The position numbers and the translations under genes are program-made. Below the pieces are notes generated by a model, which saw only the letters and a list, made by a program, of their open reading frames with translations, was not told the DNA's origin and made no database searches. DNA of 64,000 bases from Clarkia xantiana subsp. parviflora (taxonomy: Eukaryota > Streptophyta > Magnoliopsida > Myrtales > Onagraceae): assembly GCA_036873135.1 (NCBI GenBank), contig JAPTYO010000004.1, positions 40,023,105 to 40,087,104 on the forward strand, given 5' to 3'. Below, in pieces: positions 43,338-53,274 of the stretch (the stretch's first letter is position 1; each line of letters begins with the position of its first letter).

Positions 43338-45130
43338 TAGGGTAATAACAGCACAGAATTAACTGGGGAAAACCTTCCATTGCTTGAACTACAGCTATCA
43401 TTTTGTAATGTGTATTGTGCTCATCTAGCCTCTTTTCAATTCGTAGTAAATACCACCATGATGAAGCCATTTCCTAAAGTGTATTTGCACATGGACCGTT
43501 TAATTTCGTGACAATTAGTGACGATTTATGCTATATATGAATATGAATACAAAAATCGTGCTTCAGTTAATAACATTTTGGGGTAATCAGTAATGTTAAT
43601 ATTTAGTTTGTGACTATGATGATTGCTTTGTTAACTAACTGCTGCTTCAAATTCAAGGGAGTCCCGTCTTGTGACTGGACTTTCACCCTCTTCTATTGTT
43701 GGTCTTTATATAGGTAGGTTAGCTGCCAAATGGGATTCCACCTAGGATGCTTTCTGTCGGGCAGGGGCCCACAAAAGTGAAGATGAGTCATCTTCTAAAC
43801 GGTTCAATCAGACGGAAGAAAAGAAGAATGTTTAGCCCGGCAAAACCAAGAAGACAAGAAACAAGAGAGGAAGCATACGTCACATTTCGCAGGTAGATGA
43901 ATACTGTATACTGTTGAGCCAACACAAATATCACACACACACACGACACATTAGAAAGTAACAAGCCATGGAGCATGCTCTGTAGTAGAAATTTATACAA
44001 TGTGTGAAACTTAAAGTGAAATTTAACGAGAAAGTGCTAATATAATGCTCTGTAGTAGAAATTTATACAATGTGTGAAACTTAAAGTGAAATATAATGAG
44101 ATATTTGAAGAAAAGAAGTGATTGTGTTTGATGATGAACAATTTCTTGTAATAGAAAAGATTTCATTTTCTTCACACATTGTTGCACTGATTGTTTTGCA
44201 GTTTGTTGTGTAGCCATTCTTATTAACAGTTGCAGTGAAAAAAAATTAAATCATGCCGCCAAGGCACCATGAGCAGAGTAACACAGATGCTTCATTTCTG
44301 TTAATACTTGTGTGTTGACTAACAAAGACCACATTGGCGGCACTTGGTTGCATGATGTAATTACTCCAAGTTTAGTTGGTAAGGAATAATTATGCCACAC
44401 CATTGTCGAGGCGCAATTATGCCTTTGTTAGCCCAAACTAAAAAAAAAAAAACTGTGGATTTCAGAAATAAAGAAAAAGTGGATTGTGTGTGAGCTTATG
44501 GTGCAGTGAGCAGCGAAGAGGATAAGGGTTATGAGGTAGCTAGCTACAAGACATAGATGACGGACAGAATGGGTGTTGCGGTTCTGTCTGAACAGTGACG
44601 ACATTGTCTCCTGCTGCTTTGGTCATCAAAAATGGTTCCTGTACTGTGTGTTTGCTGCAATGCATTATATTTGTTCAGGTAGGTCAAAAGAGTTGAGTTG
44701 GCCAAGGCAAGCATTATCCATCACTTCTTCTAATGTAGCTAGTTAGCCCACACAAAAGTGAAATAACAAACCCATTGTCTGTCTGTCCCTCCCTCCCTTT
44801 CTTTAGATTCTTTTCTTCTTCTTCAAATCTCTGTTTCTGTTATTATATATACAAATTAAAAACCAAGCTGGTGGGACCAGTATATGTTTCTTTGTCAGGA
44901 AGGATTCTCTTGCAGTTGCATCACAGCACCTCTACTCTAAACCAAAGGGGACTGACTACAAAGAAAGAGAGCCAGCCCCACAGGCCAAAACAAGTTTATT
45001 TTTATTTTTTGGTGTGGGGTTAATAAAGGAGAAGAATCCAGACACATTCTCTCTCTCTGTGTATCTGTTTTTAAGGATTTTCATTGTCTCAATTGGATTT
45101 GTAGTTTCAGACTCACCATACCATACCAAA
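43338..45130. other. Intergenic region: Dr1 3' side and MIZ1-like promoter
   Basis: The first few hundred bases are probably the Dr1 3' UTR. A 67-70 bp direct duplication lies at about 43974-44038 and 44046-44104 (ATGCTCTGTAGTAGAAATTT). Short A-runs occur near 44437. Pyrimidine-rich DNA and CT repeats (44780-44835, 45045-45062) precede the MIZ1-like start. No further gene is seen. Confidence 0.5.
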
Positions 45131-45985
45131 ATGAAGGCAGTCATGGCTAGGAGCAGTTCCCAGGACTTCTCCTCCAAGAGGCATTTCCTCTGGACCAAGA
45201 AAGTAGGAACTGAGGAAGAAGATGACGAAAATACCCTCAAGCCTTCCTCTTCCTCCTCCTCCTCCTCCTCAGCAATTCCCAGCAAAGAATAAAAGAAAGA
45301 CAACAACATGGTAGATAAGAGAAAGAAGAAGAAGAAGAAGAAGAAGAAGAGCAGTAGTGTCTCCACTGTTGCAGCTTCATCTTCATTACAAAGGAGGAAA
45401 CTTGAGGGCATTGCGGTCACCAGTAGGCTCAGGTCTGTCCTTGCTGGTTTCCGCAAGAACAGGTTGTGTCAATTGGGAGTTGGGCCTCGGGTGGTGGGGA
45501 CTCTGTTTGGACACAGGAAAGGGCATGTCCATTTTGCCATCCAGAAGGACCCCACCTCCCAACCTGCTTTCTTGCTTGAGCTAGCCACCCCGATAAGCGG
45601 TCTGGTTCGGGAAATGACATCTGGGTTGGTGAGGATCGCGCTCGAGTGCGATAAAACACCCAAGTCGTCGTCGTCGTCGGCACCAACTGTGAGGCTGCTG
45701 CTAGAGGAGGAGGAGGAGGAGGCAGTGTGGAGGACTTACTGCAACGGGAAGAAGAGCGCGTTCGCCACAAAGAGGGAATGTGGGCCCCGGGACTGGAAGG
45801 TATTGAAGGCGGTGGAGCCGATATCTATGGGGGCTGGAGTCTTGCCACCAGGAGGGAGAAGAAGAAGTGATGTACATGAGGGCTAAGTTCCAACGGATTG
45901 TGGGGTCCAGAGACTGCCAAGCCTTCTACATGATGAGAACCCAGATAGCAATGGAGCTCCAGAGCTTAGTATCTACCTCTTAAGA
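45131..45985 (+). pseudogene. MIZ1-like (DUF617) gene with in-frame stop and compensating frameshifts
   Basis: The family start is MKAVMARSSSQDFSSKRHF at 45131. The same frame hits TAA at 45290-45292, then resumes (MVDKRK... at 45308) through the DUF617 core: RLRSVLAGFRKNR, RVVGTLFGHRKGHVHFAIQK, PAFLLELATPISGLVREM, WRTYCNGKKSAFATKRECG, VLKAVEPISMGAGVLP. Near 45858 one base too many shifts the frame (VMYMRAKFQRIVGSRDCQAF follows), and two extra bases near 45937 restore it (NPDSNGAPELSIYLLR). The normal stop is replaced by a TA microsatellite (45987-46010). MIZ1-type proteins are small plant proteins, one of which acts in root hydrotropism. Downstream conservation is high, so sequencing error at purine repeats is possible; a stop-free start at 45308 would give a shortened protein. 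Confidence 0.82.
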
Positions 45986-45986
45986 G

Positions 45987-46010
45987 TATATATATATATA
46001 TATATATATA
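45987..46010. repeat. TA dinucleotide microsatellite at the end of the MIZ1-like frame
   Basis: A run of about 12 TA units follows directly on the SIYLLRV-like end. It sits where other family members terminate, so its expansion may have removed the original stop codon. Confidence 0.75.
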
Positions 46011-46361
46011 CAAGAATCATTGCCAATACCCATGATGCTTCATCTTGTTTTGGTGTGTATGCCAAGCTAATCCATTCTTCCTTCAACCATGCACTAGTTT
46101 TCTCTATTCTGGGTCTTTTTCTTGTGGGGGGTATAAAATGCTAGCTTGTTGAGCTGGGGGCTACTTTAATTTGTTAATTTTTGGAGATTTGGGGGGAGAT
46201 ACACTATAATGCCAAGGGGATTGGTTAATTAGGGTTGTAATGAAGAAGGTGGTGCATATGTATGTATAGCTAATTTCTCTTTGTTAATGTAACAAAACAC
46301 TGGCTTCTGCCATCCATTGCTTAGCTTGTTTGTAGCTTTCATTGATTTTGCTATATCTTCT
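46011..46361. other. 3' flank of the MIZ1-like gene
   Basis: T-rich non-coding DNA, probably a 3' UTR. Nothing else is visible up to the Mutator-type element. Confidence 0.35.
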
Positions 46362-47548
46362 TTAATTTAAGGGTTAATAACCTATGAAAGGTCTGAAGTT
46401 TGACACATGTTAACCAGAGAGATCCGAAGTTTCAAATGTTAATATGAGAGTCTGAAGTTTCAACTTTGTTGATAAGAGGTCTCCGTTAATTTTTTTCGTT
46501 AAAACTGACGGAAGTTGGTCACGTGCCTGGCATGAAACCAGAAATAAAATTAAATCCAAAAAAGCTCTTCTATCAAAGTGTGCCCATCACATGCTTGATA
46601 TGAAAAGACGAAAATGCTCCCCTTCACATGCTTGAAATGAAAAGATGAAAATGCCCCAATCGTGGTCGGCCACCACCCGCGGCCGCCAACCACCACCCAA
46701 GTCCGACGACGACCACCACCAAAGGACGACAACAACCACCAATCGGGCCAGCCACCACCGAATCGTGGCTGTCCAGCCCCAATTGGGGCTGGCAACCACC
46801 GATTGGGGCCGGCCACCACCCCAATTGGTGGTGGCCGGCCCCGATTGGTGGTGGCCGCCACCCCAATCGGGGCCAGCAGCCCTAATTGGGCCTGCTGGCC
46901 ACGATTCGGGCCACATAGGGCTCTGACCGAGTCCTCTATGGCTCAATCGGAGTCAGGGGGCCCCGATCTGGAGCCCCATGGCCCTGATTGAGCCACAGAG
47001 GGGCTCGGTTGGAGCTCTCTGTGGCCCGAATCGTGGCCAGCATCCCCAATTGGGGCCGGTCACGATTGTGGCTGGCCGGCCACAATTTTGGGATTGCCGA
47101 CCACGATTGGTAGTGGCCGGCCCGATTGGTGGTCGTCGTAGGCCTTGGGTGGTGATCGGTGGTCTCGTGTGGTGGCTGGTGGACTTGTGCGGTGACGGAG
47201 AAAACAATAGGGACTCAATTGTAAAAATCAAAACTTAATAAGAATATAAATTTGAGGACTAAATTGAACAAAATAACAAATAGGGACTCAATTCTTAATT
47301 TGACATCAGGGGTAGTTTTGTCATTTCACATTTCCTCAAATAAGGTACTAAATAAAATAAAATATTAAAAGGGGCAAAAGTGTCATTTCAGACAATTCTG
47401 TTAAATTTAACCCTAAAAATGGACGGGAAACCAAATATCAACAAAGTTGAAACTTCAGACCTTCCATATTAACTTTTGAAACTTCAGACCTCTCTGGTTA
47501 ACATGGGTCAAACTTCAGACATTTCATAGATTATAACCCTTAATTTAG
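46362..47548. mobile_element. Mutator-type non-autonomous element with long TIRs
   Basis: The element 46371-47539 (1169 bp) has inverted repeats of at least 105 bp starting GGGTTAATAACCTATGAAAG on the left and GGGTTATAATCTATGAAATG on the right. The flanks TTAATTTAA (46362-46370) and TTAATTTAG (47540-47548) agree at 8 of 9 positions. Within each arm the word GTCTGAAGTTT repeats at about 35-bp spacing. The centre (46640-47190) is GC-rich and made of degenerate units such as CCCCAATTGGGGCCGGCCAC, open in several frames on both strands by composition. No transposase. It shares the terminal GGGTTA with the MITE at 39115. Confidence 0.82.
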
Positions 47549-47905
47549 TTAATGCAAACATTTTTCCCCATGTGAAATAGTTTTTATCTCCATGTATTAA
47601 ACAGATATCCAAACTGAACATTTAATCTACAATGATGATGAAATTCATTTTATCTTTGAATATGGCTTATGCTTGAAAATAGTAAGTAGTATGGTTTTCA
47701 GTTACCAATTGTCTGACATTATTAGGAAGCTCTGGTAGTCACTGTTCTAACACTCTCCAAGAGCTTCCAAGAACGGAGCTTTCTCCGGCATTCATGCACC
47801 TCGCCGAAGCATCACGCACCACGATCAAAACTGCTTCACCGAAAAGGCTTAGTTTCATCTCAATTTGATTCTCTATCTTTACTTCGCCTGTTATTCACGT
47901 CCGTT
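47549..47905 (+). other. Region before LINE ORF1, including its probable 5' UTR
   Basis: AT-rich up to about 47735. Then a change to GC-richer text (CTCTCCAAGAGCTTCCAAGA onward) leads into the ORF1 leader, so the LINE probably begins near 47735. The exact 5' end cannot be seen because LINEs have no inverted ends and no matching duplication was found. Confidence 0.4.
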
Positions 47906-49732
47906 ATGTCCTCAAATCCTTCTCCAAATTCTCGCCTGAGATCAACTAATGCAGTCCCGTCACTCTTTACTCCAGTTCAGAGACATAAAGACGAAGGTAA
48001 TCATCATAGAAACACTACTCAATGCCAGGGGAACTGTAATTCATCGGGGAGAGGACCTGTCACTTCAGACGATTCATTACATATCCAATCCTCACAACCA
48101 ACTCGACCGGAGTTGAAAGCTCCCTCTTTATGTAGCCCTTTCTCCTCTCAAACGTGTGGTCAAGTTTCAGAATATCTCCCCAACAAAAACTCTGTTGGTG
48201 CAGCAAACAACGTTCCCCCCCCACCCCCTCTGTTCCTCAAACCATTTACTCCCCTCCACCTCCACGCCCCCTCCCTAACATTCCACACCCCTACGGATAC
48301 GCCCCAGACATCCCAGAGTGACCACGCGCTTCCACCAATCCTTCGTTCCCTTCACGCGCCCGGAGCGTGGCTCACACGCTCCTCCATCTTCAACTACCAG
48401 TCTAAGGAAGAAGACGTCTGGGAATTACGCGCCTCCTTCCCGCCAAAGCCCGCTCGCTATAAATCCGAAAGGCTCTCCCTTGAGCGCTCCTTGGCCCAAG
48501 TCTTTTCTGCCCAAGCCCGCTAGAGTCTGGCCCGGTCTAGTTCATCACTCCCCCTCAGACCAAAGGTTTCTAGCCCAGACGACACCGACCCAATTAATTC
48601 TGGAGGCAGCCCTAACAAGATTTGTCCAAGGCAGAATCTCATATTCAAAACCCAGGCCCAGCGAAGTGAGCAGCCAGTCCAGCAGTGCGGTCCACATCAA
48701 CAGAACCGGCCGGTCTTCTGCTCATTAAATCACGATCGAACCGCACCGGTTTTCCTTCCGGTCGAAACAGCAGCCAAAGCACCCAAAATTTCTAAGGTAA
48801 TGGACCCAAACGACTGAAATCTTATTTTAGTGGGTAGGTTTCTTAGCTCGGGACGTATTAGACGCGATTTGGTTAGAAATTGTGCTAACCAAGTCTGGAA
48901 AACCACCAAACCACTGGAAATTTTCTTTAGACGAGACCAAAAAATCACTTTTGTTTTCGAAAATCCGACGGATATCCTAGAAGTGTTAATTAATGGACCC
49001 TTAAACATTGATGGGGCATGTTAATCCTGACCCAATGCCTGAAGAATGGTGTACTCCATCCCTGCCCGAAACATTTCCTCGTGGATAGAAATAAAAAATA
49101 TCCCTGAGGGTTCCATGAATATAGACACTGTCAAACGTATAGCTGTGTGCGTAGGTGATGTGTTGCAGGTTGAGGATGACTTTACCAAACCTTGGGAAAT
49201 CGCTTTCCCAAGAGTCAGGGTAGCCATGGATCTTGAGAGGCCAGCGGTCCCTGGAATGTACCTGGAAAATAGTCCACCCGACAAAATGGTCACCATCCAA
49301 TACCGCCATGGGCTGCCATGCAATACATGTGGTCGGGTTGGACACAAGGAAAACGATTTCCTAGTCGCAAAATTACTCGTAGAAGAACAGCTACTATGCT
49401 GCAAAAATCTGGTCAACAGCCAACCCAGAATGCGAGCCATCGACAGAATTGGTGGTATTCTTTACTCCCCAAAAAACAACAAAGGCTCTGGAAGGCTTCT
49501 CTATTCGATGAAATGGAACCCAGATTCTGATATGAACGTACCGGGGAGCGACATGGTGAGGAAACCCAAAACAGAGACAAGCAAGAAAAAACAAGCATAC
49601 CATGCGGAATCGTCGACCCAGCCACCCAACATGGGAAACCAGGGTATGATCTCATGGGATCACACACCAGAGGCGCGTTTCCAGAATTTTCTCAGTGCGG
49701 CATTAGCCCTGATACACCACAGTTATTTTTAA
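47906..49732 (+). pseudogene. L1-type LINE ORF1 (DUF4283 and zinc-knuckle protein)
   Basis: Several frames together encode an RNA-binding ORF1. A Pro/Ser-rich N-terminal part is 47906-48523. A DUF4283-like domain follows at about 48825-49020 (LVGRFLSSGRIRRD...NPTDILEVLINGPLNID). Its continuation from 49046 reads IEIKNIPEGSMNIDTVKRIA, PRVRVAMDLERPAVPG, then a zinc knuckle CNTCGRVGHKENDF whose last Cys is replaced by Phe. Frameshifts at about 48525-48820 and 49025 and the damaged knuckle make it non-functional. ORF1 proteins coat LINE RNA and help target-primed reverse transcription. Confidence 0.78.
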
Positions 49733-50708
49733 GCCAACCACCAAAACCCCACCTAGGAGCAAGCTTCCCCCACTACACTAATGAATCGACGTCCATCCCA
49801 TCCTTATGTTCCACGACCCCCTCTTCCCTAACAGCATTCCAACCCCCCCCCCCCCCCCCCCCCCCCCCCCGACGCTGGCAAATCCTCTCTGGCCTCAAAC
49901 CCACTGCCTGGGTTGGAACCCCTCGAATCACAACCTGAATGCAGATTGGACTTGGAACGCTCTCACAAACTTGACCAAGTCCACTACCGAACCTCAACCA
50001 CCTTTATTGGACAAGCATGGGCTGACTTCCCGAGCATCGATACCATGGCACACAACCCTGTGTCCCCACCCTTGTCCCCTCTATCCAACCTCGCAGCACA
50101 GCTTCAGGGCCGCCTGGGTAGAACATAGGGGTCACCCTGTCCCTCACTACCTGATTTTGATTTGGGCCTAGAGGACATCCAACTGCACCTACTTGCTGAA
50201 TGGACCCCAGAGGAGGCTTTACCAGACAACTCCGACAAAATGCTTTCCGAACCTCCGTATACGGGCAAAGAATCTTCCCCGGTTATTGATCTGAATGCTG
50301 ATCCCCATATGATTGTAGAAGATCCCGCCAAGCCCCCACAGGAGGGCACGACATCTGAGCCCCCACCGGAGGGCGAGGACGGAGCATTTATAAGGCGTGC
50401 AGGGAAATAACTAATGGAATGCCTCGAGGACGCGGAAGAATACATACCAAACAAAATATCGCGCTCAAACCCTGCCCCAACACCAGCGGCACAACCTAGG
50501 CGAAACCCCCTCGCATCGGTGCTAGGATCTCAATGGGACTTTGGCCTTTCAGCGAGCGTGCTACCCGACGTCTCATCATTGCGAAACACAACTCTCAGGA
50601 GGTAGTACGTTTAAAGCATAAGTGTATCTTTTCATCAACCTACTTTTGATTATTTAGACACTAGCCACAATCCGAGTACGGCAGTCTCTGAGTCGGAGCT
50701 GCCGGAAC
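49733..50708 (+). pseudogene. LINE ORF1-ORF2 linker with a 28-base C run
   Basis: Pro-rich text with a poly-C run at 49843-49870. Short open frames (50162-50410, 50414-50605) look like the acidic/basic tail of ORF1 broken into pieces. The region leads into the endonuclease at about 50710. Confidence 0.5.
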
Positions 50709-51900
50709 CATAGCTTGGAACTGTCAGGGCGCTGGAAACAATCTGACAGTTCAACGTATTAGAAATATTAGTATAATACACAAACCTAATATAGTATTCA
50801 TATCCGATGTTAAGAGTCAAGTAGATAGATTAAGAAATACTATTCTTCGTACTGGTTTAGGCGAGTCGTTCTGCATCCAACCCGAGGAAACGAGGGGTGG
50901 CCTTCTATTGGCTTGGGATGAACACACAATGATCACTATTATCAGCTCTAACCAGAATTCCATTCACACCTCCATATCCCACCACCGGGGATCATTTGTC
51001 TGGGAATGTTCATTTATATATGCTCCGCCAAAACAAGCCGATCGTTCCGCTTTCTGGAAAAATCTTCAAAACTTCAGAATCACTAGGCCACTGTATTCCC
51101 CGTGGCTAGCCATCGGGGATTTCAATGATATTTGGAACTCTTCGGAAAAGGAAGAGGGCTACCAAGTCTTGACTGAAAGGATTCTCCAGTCACACATCAG
51201 ATCAGATTCGGTGGATCTGATTGATTTGGGATTCGTAGGGCAAGAATTCACCTGGTGTAACAGGTGCAGCCCTCCTAACACGATTCAGGAAAGACTTGAT
51301 AGAGCATTGAGTAATCCGAAATGACAAAACTTGTTTCCAACTGCCATAAATCGTCATCACGAAACAATAGCCTCGGATCATTGCCTGATTATGCTTTATT
51401 GCCTCCCTAAAAATCAGTCCCAAAGGAAGAATCGACCTTTCCGTTTCGAGTCCAATTGGCTAAACCATCCTTCTTTCCTAGATTTCCTTCGACAATCATG
51501 GAATCGGGAACCTCCCAGCAACGCCCAATCCCAACTATGCCAAAAGCTTAGACTTTTCAAAGCAAATGTCAGAAAATGGAATCCAACAATGTTCGGCCAC
51601 CTCGACACACACGTCCATACGCAAATGCCTACAAGATCTAAACGACAATCAAATTTCAAAAGCCCTACCCAACATAGATCTCTTAGTTTCCCAAATAAGG
51701 GAGCTCTACAACCGCCAAGAGGTAATGTGGAGACAAAAATCTAGACAGATCTGGCTGAAGGAAGGCGACCGCAACATAAAGTTTTTCCATGCTTATACTT
51801 TGGCAAGAAGAAGACAGAATACCTTACATTTCGTAGTACTAGAGGATGGATCCACACTTGAAAACCCAAGAGCACTATTTTGTTTCTCTATTTCAATCAC
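50709..51900 (+). pseudogene. LINE ORF2 endonuclease (APE type), reverse transcriptase missing
   Basis: The reading starts near IAWNCQGAGNN (50712), a typical L1 endonuclease opening. Next come FISDVKS (usually ETK), GGLLLAWDE, IYAPP, the catalytic GDFNDI (51116), EFTWCNR, RLDRALSNPK and, after a TGA at 51322-51324 that replaces the expected Trp, SDHCLIM (51376). A post-endonuclease linker continues (FRFESNWLNH; IWLKEGDRNIKFFHA) in shifted frames. The text breaks off near 51900, before any RT motif, where copia sequence begins. LINEs usually lose the 5' end, so loss of the 3' part means later deletion or replacement. Confidence 0.85.
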
Positions 51901-51904
51901 AAAG

Positions 51905-52671
51905 CGATCTCATAAGCCATCACTAATTGAGCCAACCATCATTATTTGACTCTCTTCTTTGATTATGACAGAATAAGAAAATTTTAAATTTAGCAAAGGA
52001 TGCATCATAAGCAAGTTAGTTCTCACATTTCCAAACGTCTCATTCAACTCAATCAAAAATTGAATGAACTTCTGTTTATCACGATGAGTTATCACTCTTG
52101 GTGAAACAATACAAGCATCACACAAACAGTTATCTTCAACAGAAGCAAGCTCATCTCAAAGCATCTTCATCTTCACAAAATAATCATTAATGCTCATGCT
52201 CCCTTTCTTAATATGATACAATTCACGTGTCAAATGATAAATTCCGGTCCCATCTACTTTACTGAAACGATCACGAAGTTCATTCCAAACAGCTACTGCA
52301 GTAGAACTATAGATCAATCCATGTGTTAAATTCTAAGCAACTGAGCAAGTCAACCAGCCTTTTACAATGGCGTTAAACCTATCCCATCTAAATCTTTGAT
52401 TCTCAGGGAACGACTCCCTAGTCAATGATCCATCTACGACACAAAGCTTGTTCTTAATCATAAGAGCCTCAGAAATTGACCTTACCCAGACTTCATAGTT
52501 GTTACTGCCTGTAAGATGAAAGTCAATTAAACAAACACCAGGTGCATATGAAGAATGAAGGTATAAACGATCTTCTGAGGATAAAGGCTCAAGATTATCC
52601 ACTTGATTGTTACGAAGTGGTGGCCACGCTGGAGCTGGAGGATGAATCAATGGAATTGGTGACTGATTCAT
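51905..52671 (-). pseudogene. Copia gag fragment (UBN2/retrotransposon gag domain)
   Basis: Minus strand: MNQSPIPLIHPPAPAWPPLR, YLHSSYAPGVCLIDFHLTGS, NNYEVWVRSISEALMIKNKL, then, after a stop at 52335-52333, THGLIYSTAVAVWNELRDRF and YHLTRELYHIKKGSMSINDY, another stop, and FIQFLIELNETFGNVRTNLL. This is the N-terminal copia gag domain with two in-frame stops and no frameshift. It is cut off at about 51905 where LINE text begins, so protease and pol are missing. Confidence 0.85.
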
Positions 52672-52850
52672 CTCAAATTACAACTCAATCAATGATCTAA
52701 GAACTAATTGAATCAAAAGAACAGCTGAAACGAACGAATCTGCTGAATTGAACGAATCGAATCGCAACGACGGTATCGCCCTACTATAACATGCTTCCCC
52801 GTCAGAACTGCAATTGCCACTCAAAAACTCATCGGAATCACTCGTCGGAG

Positions 52851-53015
52851 TCTGATACCATGAAGAACAACAAGATCAAGAAATGGACGTAAAACTCATT
52901 CATTCATTCATCATCAAACTTCGTTTGTAACAAACTTAACAGCCTCATTATTCAATATTATCAAAAATGTCATCTAGTGATGAAGTTTGGTCATCTATCT
53001 TTGACAGTTCAAACA
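52851..53015 (-). repeat. Copia PBS and short 5' LTR
   Basis: The minus strand reads TGGTATCAGA at 52860-52851 (initiator-Met tRNA type primer site). Immediately beyond it a segment of about 155 bp, 52861-53015, starts TGAAGAACAACAAG and ends TTCAAACA, so it has TG...CA ends in element orientation. The outer edge is inferred from the CA end only. The 3' LTR of this element is not in the window. Confidence 0.6.
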
Positions 53016-53274
53016 TTCCTTATTATTTCTTGTCTTCTTCTTTTCCGTAAACGACTTCATCACTGAGACTTCAACGAGTTTCCGGTTGCAATAGCCCGGC
53101 CACCATCGACATCCGACCGACGGGTAGAAGAAGCTGGAGGGCCACGATCACGGTCACGATCTGTAGGCACTAGGTAGCTATCTGTGTCTCCGAGAACCAA
53201 ACTTTAACCATTCAGATTCAGCTCTCCAATCTTGACGTATACAAGGAGAAATCAGCAGCTCTACGTTGCAGAGC
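53016..53274 (+). promoter_or_regulatory. Upstream region and leader of the C3HC gene
   Basis: 259 bp between the copia LTR and the ATG at 53275. The right part (53100-53270) is GC-richer leader-like DNA. With the copia LTR this close, most of the native promoter may have been separated from the gene. Confidence 0.4.

Noticed and set aside
45308..45886. Independent 192-aa gene starting MVDKRKKKKK
   Set aside because: The conserved MIZ1-like start lies upstream in the same frame at 45131; treated as one interrupted gene, though a real downstream start cannot be excluded.
46550..47231. Overlapping open frames of 80-119 codons on both strands
   Set aside because: The GC-rich repeat lacks stops in several frames by composition. 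No recognised domain; it lies within a non-autonomous transposon.
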